Source: Neobacillus niacini (lineage in GTDB: Bacteria > Bacillota > Bacilli > Bacillales > Cytobacillaceae). From it: a stretch of DNA of 64,000 nucleotides. Numbering within the stretch: position 1 is the stretch's first letter; every line of letters begins with the position of its first letter. The translations under genes were made by a program, and so were the position numbers. The notes below the pieces were generated by a model that saw nothing but the letters and a program-made list of their open reading frames with translations, ran no database searches and was not told the DNA's origin. Below are positions 1-9,280 of the stretch, one piece after another. The stretch covers positions 1 through 64,000 of the forward strand of contig NZ_JAMBOX010000016.1 in the NCBI RefSeq assembly GCF_023715785.1, read 5' to 3'.

Positions 1-57
1 CTCAAACGCCACAATTAACTCATATTTTTCCTGTGCTGAGTAAGCTCTTTTTGCCAT
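1..57 (-). mobile_element. IS3-family transposase OrfA, 5' end only
   Basis: An open frame reads leftwards off the window edge from an ATG at position 57, with a strong GGGGG ribosome site just upstream at about 66-71. The 19 visible residues begin MAKRAYSAQEKYELIVAFE, which resembles the start of the helix-turn-helix OrfA subunit of IS3/IS150-group transposases. OrfA binds the element's terminal repeats and is normally followed by a frameshifted DDE OrfB, which would lie outside the window. The family call rests on a short N-terminus only. Confidence 0.6.
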
Positions 58-77
58 AGAAAAAGCCCCCTAATAAA

Positions 78-109
78 GTAAACAGATTTTTATTATTTCA
101 TCTGTCTAC
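78..109. repeat. Inverted repeat upstream of the IS3-type transposase, probable IS end
   Basis: GTAAACAGAT at 78-87 pairs with ATCTGTCTAC at 100-109 with one mismatch, around a 12-nt AT-rich loop. It lies between the transposase start and non-IS DNA. It is probably part of the element's terminal region, with the boundary near 110-118. No target duplication can be tested because the other end is outside the window. Confidence 0.4.
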
Positions 110-185
110 CTTATAGGGAGCATATCAGAAGAGAGAAAGGCTCGATCGGGTTTAAGTTAATGAATTTTATTGAGCAGGTGACCTA

Positions 186-2408
186 ATGCTAAACCTTACA
201 TATTTTCAATCGTTATTTAATGAGGACAATACCGAAATTCGCTGCCGGAAGGTACTGGATGAAATATCACCGGTTATGAAACCAATTTTTCACCAATTTG
301 TTGAAAGAATTGGAATTCCACTTGGGAATGAGTACATAATCAGGAGTTATGATAAAACACTTACCACTACATATCATGACGCCCGAAACCCGACATATGC
401 AGAGAAGAAAAAGGAATCTGACATCGGACGAAAACACTATATTAAACTGAATAGGAAAGTGGATGATAAGGAGTACAATTTCATCACTCTCGAACTTGAT
501 GGGATCAGCAGAATGATTATTCTTCATACTGAACTGAATTTCTTCCCGTTTTGGGCATGGGTACGGAACGATCAAATCAACTCTATTTTGGAGGCGATTC
601 CTTCCGATTTTTCCATTTTTACGGGCTGGAAGGAAAAGGAGATAATTCCTAAAGAGGAGTTTGTTCCTTATATAAAAAGCTGTATTAAACCACGGAAACG
701 GCCATGGTTTCAAGTTGGAATCAGTCTGCCATTGGAAGGAAACTTGGAAGAGGGAGCCTTTATCGCTGAACTGGTTGCGGTTTGGGGAAAATTGGGCCCA
801 TTTCGTAGTTATTACAATGAAGAAATTGACGTATCGCAAAAAGCATATTATGCCTTGATGCTCATAGCGGCCACACGGAACATTAAGGAGACGCAGTTGC
901 TAGGCCGTACATATAGTGTCGATATCGGGCCATTGGAGGAGCAAAAACATGGAAAACGCCAGCCTTTTAATATCTATGATGGCGAGCAAATGCTGACAAA
1001 GGGGTATATCGGCTACCTTGACTATAGTGAGAAAGATTCGCCATTTCAGACGATTATCGTGCAGTTAGAAGGTCATAATCATATTTTCACGAGCGCCAGA
1101 GCCATCATTGGGGAAGGGGAGGTAGAATGGTGGATTACCAAGTCATTCGCGTCCCAAACCGCGGACAACACGATGGTAATGGCAAATGCGATGCGATTGT
1201 TAGGTGAGCATCATATACAGGTTGAAGGAAGTTCCTATTGTGTCGGAACCTTCGATAATGCGATGCAGTCCTTTGCAGAAGGGGCTGAAAAAGTTAAGAA
1301 AACATTTATCGATGCTGCCCTAATTTTCGCTCACGCTAAAGGAAAACTTGAATTACCGTCAGATGCTGCAACTACGGGTCCAGGAGAAGAGGACGCCCCC
1401 GAGACGGAAGCAGGTTTGGAACCCAACTTTACATTCAGTGAAATCATCAATACGATTTGTAATAGCCAATTTACGTTTTCCAATGACATAATTCGTGACT
1501 TGCACCTGAATCTGACGGCTTTGGATGATAAGCATTTTGTTCTGTTAAGCGGGATTTCCGGAACAGGAAAAACTCAGCTTTGCCGTTTATATGCCAATGC
1601 CGTATATGGGTTGGAATATGAGAGTGAGAATCCGTATTTTTCAATTATTCCGGTGCGGCCGGACTGGACGGATGCGACAGCCCTGTTCGGTTACTATAGC
1701 TCCTTTGAAAAGCGATATGTGAAGACAGAATTCCTTCAGGTTCTGCTGCATGCCTTAAAAGAACGGGATAAACCGCATTTTATCTTGTTGGATGAGATGA
1801 ACTTGGCTCGGGTGGAATATTACTTGAGTGATTACCTAAGTGCGGTAGAATCCCGCAAGGAAATTCCGCTGCATCAGGATGATGGGATTACCGATATTCC
1901 GAAGAAACTCGTCATTCCACCGAATGTATATGTGCTGGGTACAATCAATATTGATGAAACGACCCATTCCATCTCCGATAAAGTCCTGGATCGGGCCTTT
2001 GTCATGACACTTTCCGATGTGGATTTTGATTCCTATTGGGAACGTGTTGACCAGGATTTGAAAGCCGCTCTTGTAAACGAGTTTACTATTTTACGGAAAT
2101 TGCATCTAATGTTATCCCGTTATGAGCTTCATTTCGGCTATCGTTCCATGGGGGAAATGCTACAAAAGTTATATGCTAATCATCACCTTCCTGAGGAATA
2201 TCAATTGGATTCACTAGAGGCGTTGGATCGGGTGATTTCTGAAAAAGTGTTGACAAAGGTCCGAGGGGATGAGCGGATTTCGGATATGCTGGCTAATCTG
2301 GAGCAATGGTTGGGTGTTAACCTGGGACCAGCCTCGATCTCACTGCAGCATGTAAAACGGATGAAACAGGAGTTGGAGTACTATGGTGCAACCCAATTCT
2401 GGCGCTGA
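186..2408 (+). CDS. McrB-like AAA+ NTPase of a type IV-like restriction pair
   Basis: This is a 740-residue protein. An N-terminal ~410 residues that I do not recognise, likely a target-recognition region, are joined through an acidic linker (about 395-410) to an AAA+ module of the McrB clade. Visible motifs are Walker A GISGTGKT (456-463), Walker B LLDEMN with D536/E537, an N-rich sensor region NIDETTHS and the conserved D-R pair (R603). McrB proteins hydrolyse GTP and drive an associated McrC-type nuclease on modified or foreign DNA. The ATG follows AGGTGA with 8-nt spacing. The 3' end overlaps the next gene by 26 nt in another frame, which implies translational coupling with the DUF2357 partner. 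Substrate specificity cannot be inferred. Confidence 0.8.
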   Translation: MLNLTYFQSLFNEDNTEIRCRKVLDEISPVMKPIFHQFVERIGIPLGNEYIIRSYDKTLTTTYHDARNPTYAEKKKESDIGRKHYIKLNRKVDDKEYNFITLELDGISRMIILHTELNFFPFWAWVRNDQINSILEAIPSDFSIFTGWKEKEIIPKEEFVPYIKSCIKPRKRPWFQVGISLPLEGNLEEGAFIAELVAVWGKLGPFRSYYNEEIDVSQKAYYALMLIAATRNIKETQLLGRTYSVDIGPLEEQKHGKRQPFNIYDGEQMLTKGYIGYLDYSEKDSPFQTIIVQLEGHNHIFTSARAIIGEGEVEWWITKSFASQTADNTMVMANAMRLLGEHHIQVEGSSYCVGTFDNAMQSFAEGAEKVKKTFIDAALIFAHAKGKLELPSDAATTGPGEEDAPETEAGLEPNFTFSEIINTICNSQFTFSNDIIRDLHLNLTALDDKHFVLLSGISGTGKTQLCRLYANAVYGLEYESENPYFSIIPVRPDWTDATALFGYYSSFEKRYVKTEFLQVLLHALKERDKPHFILLDEMNLARVEYYLSDYLSAVESRKEIPLHQDDGITDIPKKLVIPPNVYVLGTINIDETTHSISDKVLDRAFVMTLSDVDFDSYWERVDQDLKAALVNEFTILRKLHLMLSRYELHFGYRSMGEMLQKLYANHHLPEEYQLDSLEALDRVISEKVLTKVRGDERISDMLANLEQWLGVNLGPASISLQHVKRMKQELEYYGATQFWR

Positions 2409-3867
2409 TCTTCTAGAACTTTTTGATGTTCAGCAAGGCTGGATTCCATTTTTGGATGGTTATTTAAGGGAAGCGACTAAGTATAGACTGCGTTTTCACG
2501 GACCCCGCATGGATATAAGATTTCAGGGAATTCCTATCCCGTTTTTTCAAGAAGAAGGGAAGGGCTATGCTACATTTTTGACACCATTTCAATCTGGTTC
2601 CGTGCAACTCTTTGTTAACGGACAGGAATTCAGTACCTTTGTTTATCCTGATGACCGGAAACTTACGGAAGAACAGTTCAGCCTGATGCTCGAAGAAATT
2701 CTGGCGGAGGCGAACAGCTGTTTTCAACTCAGCGGGTTGACAGTCCATGTAAATGCATCAGGACGAAACCGCGATATTACCTGGACCCAATGGAGTTATC
2801 TATATGGACACTTTCACAAGTTGAAACACATTTTTTCAAAAATTGAAAAGCAGCCGCTTCGCCGTTTGGATAAGTATACGATGCGGATGAAACGGGAAAA
2901 AGTGAAGCATTCGGAGCAAGTCACCTTGAGGTGGATGGATCAGCGGGGACATGGCGATGTGATTCCGACTATTGTCCAAAATGTAAAGACACTGGAAACA
3001 CGAAACCTGTACGAAAATCAAGTCGTAAAGCAGCAGTTGCAGGATTTATATCGGCTCCTCCGCAAGTATGAATTGGTTGGACAGGAGGATGTTGCGAGAA
3101 AGGCTTTGAAATATAAAGGGATTTTCCAGCGTTGGTTAAATAGTGCACTTATGAATGAAGTTACGGCAAACAATGGCCCTTATACGATTACACAAAAATT
3201 CCGTAAGCATCCGGTTTACCGCCTTTGGTACCAATGGTTTGACCAGCTTTATAAGCACAACCGAGAGGACGTCGGCTTTGATTATTCGATTTCATTAAAA
3301 GATACGTTTCAATTGTATGAAATATGGTGCTTTATGAAGGTGGTCAAATGTGTAAGGGAAGCGGGTCTTGTATCCGATACCAGTGGGTTGTATAAGCTGA
3401 CGAAGGATGGAATTTTTCTCAATTTAGCTGAGAATAAAGAAAGCAAAATTAGGTTGCGTGGTGGTATAGGCCTGTACTTCCAACGGGTTTATCAGTTCAA
3501 CTTTCCAATTTATCATACGTATACGCAAAAAATGATTCCGAATATCGTCCTAGAAGGAGAAACCGGCATAATAGTGTTTGACCCTAAATATCGAGTACCT
3601 GACAATCTCGGGACCGCATTGGGAGAAATGCACAAATATCGGGATGGTATTCTCAAGCGGGAAACCGGAGAACGAGCCGTTCACGAGGTCTATATCCTGA
3701 CACCGACAAATGATGCAGCGGCCGAAGGGATGAGATACTTTCATACTGATTTCCATGACCAGTATGGCATGGGGGCAATTCGGGTAATGCCAGGGGAAGA
3801 GGATGAGATTTTTCGAAGGAAGATTGTTGAAAGTGTTGTTAAGATGTCTAAGGAGACGATTTACTAG
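2383..3867 (+). CDS. DUF2357/McrC-like PD-(D/E)XK nuclease partner
   Basis: This 494-residue protein has the layout of DUF2357 proteins, the McrC-like partners of McrB-type NTPases. An N-terminal beta-rich half is followed by a helical segment and a C-terminal PD-(D/E)XK nuclease fold. Nuclease landmarks are YEIWC (E313), IPNI (residues 385-388) and FDPKYR (D400, K402). The residue expected to be the metal-binding Asp of the PD motif is Asn387 (codon AAT at 3541-3543), so catalysis may be impaired unless this is a sequencing error or a tolerated variant. It overlaps the upstream NTPase gene and is followed by a terminator, so the two form a bicistron. Confidence 0.75.
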   Translation: MVQPNSGADLLELFDVQQGWIPFLDGYLREATKYRLRFHGPRMDIRFQGIPIPFFQEEGKGYATFLTPFQSGSVQLFVNGQEFSTFVYPDDRKLTEEQFSLMLEEILAEANSCFQLSGLTVHVNASGRNRDITWTQWSYLYGHFHKLKHIFSKIEKQPLRRLDKYTMRMKREKVKHSEQVTLRWMDQRGHGDVIPTIVQNVKTLETRNLYENQVVKQQLQDLYRLLRKYELVGQEDVARKALKYKGIFQRWLNSALMNEVTANNGPYTITQKFRKHPVYRLWYQWFDQLYKHNREDVGFDYSISLKDTFQLYEIWCFMKVVKCVREAGLVSDTSGLYKLTKDGIFLNLAENKESKIRLRGGIGLYFQRVYQFNFPIYHTYTQKMIPNIVLEGETGIIVFDPKYRVPDNLGTALGEMHKYRDGILKRETGERAVHEVYILTPTNDAAAEGMRYFHTDFHDQYGMGAIRVMPGEEDEIFRRKIVESVVKMSKETIY

Positions 3868-3956
3868 ATCCTTTATTAAGCAAAGTAAATCTATTCTTCA
3901 GTTAAAGTTATTATGTGGATTGATTTTTTCCTTATAGAGGGGGGGGCTATTACTGT

Positions 3957-3989
3957 ACCAGATATGCCTGCACATGTCTGGTCTTTTTG
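3957..3989 (+). terminator. Rho-independent terminator of the McrB/DUF2357 operon
   Basis: ACCAGA and TCTGGT form a stem closed around TATGCCTGCACATG and followed by CTTTTTG. It lies 90 nt after the DUF2357 stop codon. Confidence 0.65.
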
Positions 3990-4270
3990 TACCCCTAAAG
4001 CATGAAATGTAACAAAAAAGACCACAAAAAAACGGTTGTCAAAATTTGGTTAATTTGTAAGTGTTGCAAACTTTAAAAACCGCTGAAAATACCTAACTAA
4101 AGACGTAGATATCTGTACACAAAGTGGACACCAACTGGACACGTACCTTGTATTTCCTTTGAAATCGAAGAAACACATATCAGCTACAATTACCAAAAAG
4201 CCTTTAAAATCAAGCTTTCTCTTTATTCTCAGATCTTTTCCTTAATCCCGCGATTAGCCGAAATCACAGT

Positions 4271-4334
4271 CTTCAAATCTGCTTGAGAACTCCTTGCCAG
4301 GTCTGGTGGGTTCGATTCCCACGTAGTCCCGCCA
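4271..4334 (+). pseudogene. selC: 3' fragment of a selenocysteine tRNA gene (selC relic or att site)
   Basis: The block contains CTTCAAA, which is the anticodon loop with UCA. A potential long variable arm follows (AGAAC paired to GGTCT around nine bases). Next comes the T-arm GTGGG-TTCGATT-CCCAC, then GTAGTCCC plus discriminator G plus CCA at 4331-4334. Eight acceptor bases after the T-stem are diagnostic of bacterial tRNA-Sec rather than a canonical tRNA. No complementary 5' acceptor strand (GGGACTAC) or D-arm is present upstream, so only the 3' half survives. tRNA 3' ends, including selC, are classic integration sites, so this may be an attachment-site remnant. Confidence 0.6.
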
Positions 4335-4762
4335 AATTAAGATTTCTTAATGAACACCGACTGACCCCATTATTCATAGGACAATGTTGAAAGGAAATGT
4401 GGATCTTATCTCTATTTGTTTAATTAATACGGGGCAGCCCGCAGTATTGATTTATTTCATAATATTGCTACATTCTTTTCTGAACATCTATTCCCGCACT
4501 TCTAACCTTCAAAATCCTTCCATTCATTCTCATGATATACTTACCAAAATCATTAACATAGAGTGTTGGGTTTGGCTGTATCTTTTAAAGATGCAGTTCC
4601 AATTTCGGGCTTTTTTCCTGCTTCCATTAGTTGTTGGGGATCAGCCCCTCTACAATTAGGTCCTTTATCCTAAATTGGTAATTCAAGTAGGGTTTTAGAG
4701 CGTAATTGTCGAAATATTTAAACTTTAAGACCGCTACTAAAAATGAAAGAAGAGTGAGATGT
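4335..4762. other. Intergenic stretch without a supported gene
   Basis: The interval between the tRNA-Sec fragment and the carboxypeptidase has no convincing coding region. A 91-codon frame at 4384-4659 has no ribosome site and an implausible composition. The segment at about 4368-4384 (GACTGACCCC then AGGACA) resembles IS3-family termini and may be a remnant of one, but this is weak. Confidence 0.4.
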
Positions 4763-7114
4763 ATGGATCGACGGAAAATTAAATGGGGGCCCTCCCGCCT
4801 CCTCCGGGTGCTGTTGACATTTATACTTATGATGTCTTTTATTTCAACGGCCCAAGCAGAGACCACTAAGGAGGAACAACTGAGTCAGCTGTTACAGGCC
4901 TATGCGCAGCAGTTGAAAACTAATGCAAATAGTGAAGGAATGTCAGTAGGATATGAAGTGTATTCGCTAGACGACAACAAGACAACAGCCTCCTATCAAC
5001 CAGATCAGACGTTTGTCCCCGCTTCGGTCTTTAAACTTCTTGTCACAGCTACAACTGTAAGCAAATGGCCAAAAGATATGACCATCCCGACAAAAGTTTT
5101 CACCACTGGAAATCTGAGCAATTCCGGTGTACTAAATGGGGACATCATCCTTAAAGGCTATGGCGACCCGACACTGACCGCCGCAAAACTTGACACCTTG
5201 GCAATGGCCATCGCCGCTCAAGGCATACAAAAGGTGAACGGCAACGTTGTGGTGGACGAAAGTTATTTTGATGATCAGCTATTGGGTGAAGAATGGATGT
5301 GGGATGATGAGCCTTACTACTACACCGCGCAAATGAGCGCCCTTTCCGTCAAAGAAAATGCCATTAATGTAAATGTTAAATCGGGGAAGGAAATCGGCGA
5401 AAGCCCGGCCGTCACCATTGACCTTGCTCCCGATTACTTTACTGTGGTCAACACCGCAAAAACGGTTGCCGGCAATAAAGCATCGTTATCTGTTGACCGT
5501 ACTCTTGGAAAAAATGAAATTGTAGTTAGCGGTACTATCGGGAAGGACTATACTGCGAGCGGCACAAACACCACCCTTACCGTTCACGACCCATCGCCAT
5601 TTACCGGCAGCGTATTCCGGGATTTACTGCTGAAACAAGGGATTACTTTTAAAAACAAATCCGCTGTTGTAAAAGGGACAACCGCAGAAAATGCACGGGA
5701 AGTGGCTGCCGTCGAATCCGCACAATTAGATGATATGTTAACCAACATGATGAAAAACAGCAATAATTTTTATGCAGAAATGCTGACCAAGCAGATCGGT
5801 GCCAAAGAGGCCGGCACAGGTTCGACAGCTGCCGGGGCCAATGTGATTCATCAATTCCTTGTCAACGAATTGGGAGTGGAAGATAATTTTATCCAAAAGG
5901 ACGGCTCCGGGCTGACCCGTTTGGACCACATCTCCCCGCATGCTTATATTGAATTGCTGAAAGGAATGTATAACAGTCCGGAACGGGATCGATTTATTTC
6001 ATTTCTGCCGATTGCCGGGAAAGATGGCACATTGAAAAATCGTATGAAGAACACGGCCGCTGAAGGAAAGGTGAAAGCCAAGACAGGCAGCATGAGCGGC
6101 GTTAACTCGCTTGCCGGTTATGCAACGGCGAAAAACGGCCAAACGTTTGCGTTTTCGATTTTACTAAATGGCATTTATAAAAGTGCATACGCGACAAACT
6201 TGCAGAATGATATTGCGATTGCGTTAGCAAAATATCCGGAACTGCCTAATCCGCCGGCTGTCACACCCGTTCAGCAAAACTATCCGTTGGCAAATGACTT
6301 TGATCCAATCCTGGATGATCCGGCCTTTAAAGGAATGATTAAAGGAGCTGTCATCTATTCCACCAAGAACAAGGAAATGCTGTACGCGCGGAACCCGCTA
6401 TCGCTGTTAGCGCCAGGTGCTAGCGTCAAATTATTAACAGCCGCCAGCGCCCTAGACAACCTTGGGCAAAACTACCGCTTCAAAACCGAACTTTACACTT
6501 CCGGTACTATTACAGATGGAGTATTAAATGGGAATGTTATTGTCAAAGGCTACGGGGACCCGACACTGGCAACCGACAGCAGACGGCAAATGCCAGTCGG
6601 GGCGACACTGGAAGACATCGCTAATGATATCAAAAATGCCGGAATTCATCTCGTGAAAGGAAACATCATCGTCGACAGCCAATTCTTTACAGATGATGTG
6701 TATCCTCCGGGTTGGACATGGGATTATGAAAGCGAGCCAGTCCAGCCGCAAATTAACGCCCTGTCAATAAATCATGGGACCGTCCGGCTTCAATATGAGC
6801 CTGGAAAAGTGGGCAAAAACATCAGCGTCACCATGGAGCCAAATGTGAAGGAAATCAAAATTGTCAATAAAGCCGTCACTAGTGCGGCAGGGAGCGAAAA
6901 CACACTCACTTTCAACCGGGTGCGCGGCGAAAATACAATAGAAATTTCGGGAACACTGTCTGACGGAACCAAGAAAGGCTTTAAGGATGTATCCATCGAA
7001 ACCCCTCATATATATACGGGCAACGTATTAAAAAATATATTGAAAGAAACAGGAGTAAATGTAAGTCCTCACAGCCAAGTGGTAAGCGGAGTCAAACCAG
7101 CCAATGCCACTTAG
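4763..7114 (+). CDS. dacB: D-alanyl-D-alanine carboxypeptidase/endopeptidase (PBP4, S13), first domain plus most of a second
   Basis: This is a secreted S13-family penicillin-binding protein that trims peptidoglycan stem peptides. The ATG at 4763 follows AGAAGAG and gives a clear signal peptide (hydrophobic 13-28, cleavage after AQA at about 32). An in-frame TTG 57 nt upstream would spoil it. Domain 1 is complete: SVFK (S88, K91), SNN (S333-N335) and KTG (440-442). A second S13 copy starts near residue 515. Its nucleophile motif reads A553-S-V-K556, so the catalytic Ser is Ala. This second copy is interrupted at TAG 7112-7114 and continues in another frame in the next feature. Domain 1 alone could be an active enzyme. 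Confidence 0.85.
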   Translation: MDRRKIKWGPSRLLRVLLTFILMMSFISTAQAETTKEEQLSQLLQAYAQQLKTNANSEGMSVGYEVYSLDDNKTTASYQPDQTFVPASVFKLLVTATTVSKWPKDMTIPTKVFTTGNLSNSGVLNGDIILKGYGDPTLTAAKLDTLAMAIAAQGIQKVNGNVVVDESYFDDQLLGEEWMWDDEPYYYTAQMSALSVKENAINVNVKSGKEIGESPAVTIDLAPDYFTVVNTAKTVAGNKASLSVDRTLGKNEIVVSGTIGKDYTASGTNTTLTVHDPSPFTGSVFRDLLLKQGITFKNKSAVVKGTTAENAREVAAVESAQLDDMLTNMMKNSNNFYAEMLTKQIGAKEAGTGSTAAGANVIHQFLVNELGVEDNFIQKDGSGLTRLDHISPHAYIELLKGMYNSPERDRFISFLPIAGKDGTLKNRMKNTAAEGKVKAKTGSMSGVNSLAGYATAKNGQTFAFSILLNGIYKSAYATNLQNDIAIALAKYPELPNPPAVTPVQQNYPLANDFDPILDDPAFKGMIKGAVIYSTKNKEMLYARNPLSLLAPGASVKLLTAASALDNLGQNYRFKTELYTSGTITDGVLNGNVIVKGYGDPTLATDSRRQMPVGATLEDIANDIKNAGIHLVKGNIIVDSQFFTDDVYPPGWTWDYESEPVQPQINALSINHGTVRLQYEPGKVGKNISVTMEPNVKEIKIVNKAVTSAAGSENTLTFNRVRGENTIEISGTLSDGTKKGFKDVSIETPHIYTGNVLKNILKETGVNVSPHSQVVSGVKPANAT

Positions 7115-7644
7115 TGAACACCTATGAGTCTCCTGCTCTATCAGAAATCGTCAGCTATATGAATCATCATAATGACAATTTCACTGCGGAAATGCTGATT
7201 CGTACACTTGGCGCAATGGTCAATGGCAGTGGGACCTTTGATGACGGAATTGATACGGTTCATACGATGATGAAAAAAGTAAATTCCACTCTATTTGACA
7301 TGATGGATGGATCGGGTTGGACAAAATATACGCAAATTTCTGCCTGGCAAGTGGCAAGTCTTCTGGCAGCCCAAACTGAAAAGCCAGCGTTCCAAGTATT
7401 CTATGATTCTCTTGCGAATGCAGGAGAGGACGGCAGCTTAAAAACTGAACTCGCGGGCATATCAAGTTCACAGTTGACCGGAATTTTGGAAAACCGCGCG
7501 GATATGCCGGGGCTTTCCGGATATGTAAGAACAAAGGACGGCGAAATACTAGCCTACTCACTGATGCTGAATGGCTATAGCCAAACAGAAAGCATCCAGC
7601 TCGTGAAAAACTTCGCCAATAAACTGGTGGAGTTAGCGCAATAA
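7114..7644 (+). pseudogene. dacB: C-terminal remainder of the second S13 domain of dacB, out of frame
   Basis: These 176 codons continue the second S13 domain directly after the stop of the upstream frame. The junction reads ACTTAGTGAAC, and one extra T would restore a continuous reading. The stop and a GTG overlap as TAGTG, so termination-reinitiation could in principle still make this piece. Compared with domain 1, the SxN motif is replaced by N-D-N in HHNDNFTAEML, and no KTG is present in the matching place (ENR before ADMPG). The second domain is therefore catalytically degenerate as well as split. It ends shortly before a strong terminator. Confidence 0.65.
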
Positions 7645-7650
7645 AATGAA

Positions 7651-7700
7651 AAAGGTTCCCTTGTTGCTTTTTAAAAAGCAGCAGGAGAACCTTTTTTTTA
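7651..7700 (+). terminator. Strong terminator after dacB
   Basis: AAGGTTC...GCTTTTTAAAAAGC...GAACCTT forms a long, nearly continuous stem. It is followed by a run of T. Confidence 0.9.
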
Positions 7701-7783
7701 GCTTGCCGGACATAGTCATTTGCTCAAAAAGAACGGAACGGTTGATTTGATAATTGACCAATCAAGGTTGCCTTTCATGGTTT

Positions 7784-7969
7784 TTAGGGGTGCATGTGAT
7801 GAATCTCTAGTGTCATCTCACTTGATCCTTCCGTTTCACCAGTCAAGGATATGAGCCAATTTATGCTGCACATCCTCATTACCTGCTTCCAATGCCCTTG
7901 CAATAAACGCTCCTCGGAATTTTTAGGTAGCTGAGAAATCACTCCTATTTTGGATGGCACACCATTCAT
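7784..7969 (-). pseudogene. Unrecognised decayed coding remnant
   Basis: The minus strand downstream of the TerD gene has protein-like stretches split between frames. One frame has 61 codons from 7969. Another gives FRGAFIARALEAGNEDVQHK and ends in HILDW. Neither has a ribosome site. This suggests a frameshifted gene fragment of unknown family. Nothing else is seen in 7701-7978. Confidence 0.25.
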
Positions 7970-7978
7970 TAATGATTA

Positions 7979-9172
7979 TTAAAGATCATTTATCTTAGGT
8001 TCTGATGCCTGAACATGATTAATATTAATGACTTTCGGGTCTGATGGGTTGGTATTATCAATTTTTGTAATAATACACCACCGGCCAGTGGTTGTAGAAG
8101 TTAGGGGTACTTCAATGTCATCACCGTTGTTCGTTTTTATAAAAACTTTTCCATCATATTTTGCAAAGTTATCTTCTTTTTTAAGAAAACCCAATATTCT
8201 AAAAATGTTCGTAGCAAAAATAATTTTATCAATATCCTCTAGTGATTTTATGATCAAATTTTCCTCGTTGTTCCCAGCAGTATTACCAACACCGGAATCC
8301 TTATCGAGTGCGATATAAGGTGAGTTCGTTAATTTTCCTTTATTTCCAAAAAAGATGTGTCCAAATGCCCCTTGCTTGGTAATGTAAAAGGCATGAAGAT
8401 CTAAATCAACTCCTTTGGTCCAGCTTAATTTAACATGAATATTATTAATTTTTCCTGCTTTATGTAACGAGATGGAATCACCTGGTTTTTTTAATGTGAC
8501 TTTTTCTAATTTAATGGCTGCTTGCAGTGGTGGTTCAGGATGCTTATGTATAATCTTTTCCTCAACTGGAGGTAAAGGTTGGTTCGTATTCACGATTTGA
8601 CCATTAGATGCCGAGTCATCTTTTATTTCAAGTCCGAAGTGATGACAGAGGGAAGCAAGCCCGCCAGCGAAACCACCAGTATTTGTAGAGAATTTCCAAT
8701 CTCCATTTCGTCTGTAGATCTCGGCAAGGATTAAAGTGTTTTCAATACTATATTGATCTAAAGGATACAATAAAATCTCTTGTTTAGATTCCGCATCCAT
8801 TACTTTTACATAGGCATTTTTCATATGGGAAAAAGTTTGTCCATTCTTATCAACATCATAAATGGTTAAAGTTAAGACAAGTTTATCTGTTACTGGTGAA
8901 ACGTTTATTAAGTCAATTTGAAACTGTTCACTATTTTTTGAGGGATGAGTAAGAGTAGAATGTTGTATAGACCCATCTGCCGAACTGGAATTACCATAAA
9001 AAATGATCGAATCATCATTTAAGCATTTCCCATTTGAGCCAATCATAAAAATAGAAGAATCAATATCCAGTGGTGCAGTTGTTTCCCAAGTAATTTCAAC
9101 GATTAATTTTGATACATGGGATCGGTTTTTGGTGATATCCACCCTCGCACCTTTCTGTACTTGTGTGAGCAT
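7979..9172 (-). CDS. TerD-family protein with two TerD domains
   Basis: This 397-residue cytosolic protein has two TerD/stress-response domains (about 1-185 and 220-390) joined by a Pro-rich linker. TerD domains bind calcium. The second copy keeps the acidic pattern KGVDLDLHAF, and the first has APLDIDSSIF. TerD proteins occur in tellurite-resistance and stress or defence loci, but their biochemical role is poorly defined. The start at 9172 (MLTQVQKG) is preferred because GGAGGAGG lies 4-5 nt upstream; an ATG ten codons further out lacks such a site. No other ter genes are adjacent, so this is a lone copy. Confidence 0.8.
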   Translation of the reverse strand: MLTQVQKGARVDITKNRSHVSKLIVEITWETTAPLDIDSSIFMIGSNGKCLNDDSIIFYGNSSSADGSIQHSTLTHPSKNSEQFQIDLINVSPVTDKLVLTLTIYDVDKNGQTFSHMKNAYVKVMDAESKQEILLYPLDQYSIENTLILAEIYRRNGDWKFSTNTGGFAGGLASLCHHFGLEIKDDSASNGQIVNTNQPLPPVEEKIIHKHPEPPLQAAIKLEKVTLKKPGDSISLHKAGKINNIHVKLSWTKGVDLDLHAFYITKQGAFGHIFFGNKGKLTNSPYIALDKDSGVGNTAGNNEENLIIKSLEDIDKIIFATNIFRILGFLKKEDNFAKYDGKVFIKTNNGDDIEVPLTSTTTGRWCIITKIDNTNPSDPKVININHVQASEPKINDL

Positions 9173-9280
9173 GGTCCTCCTCCTTTTAAAAGTTTTATTC
9201 ATTATACCATAATCAATCTTTAATCATTTTCTTGTTAATTTGAGATAAAATCCTATAACATGACGTTATACCGATGGTAA

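Noticed and set aside
4271..4334. Reading the block as the 3' end of tmRNA (ssrA)
   Set aside because: The T-arm looks similar, but eight acceptor bases, the CTTCAAA anticodon loop and GTAGTCCCGCCA fit tRNA-Sec better, and no tag-peptide region is nearby.
4384..4659. 91-codon plus-strand open frame before dacB
   Set aside because: No ribosome site, odd composition and no family resemblance; it lies in AT-rich intergenic DNA.
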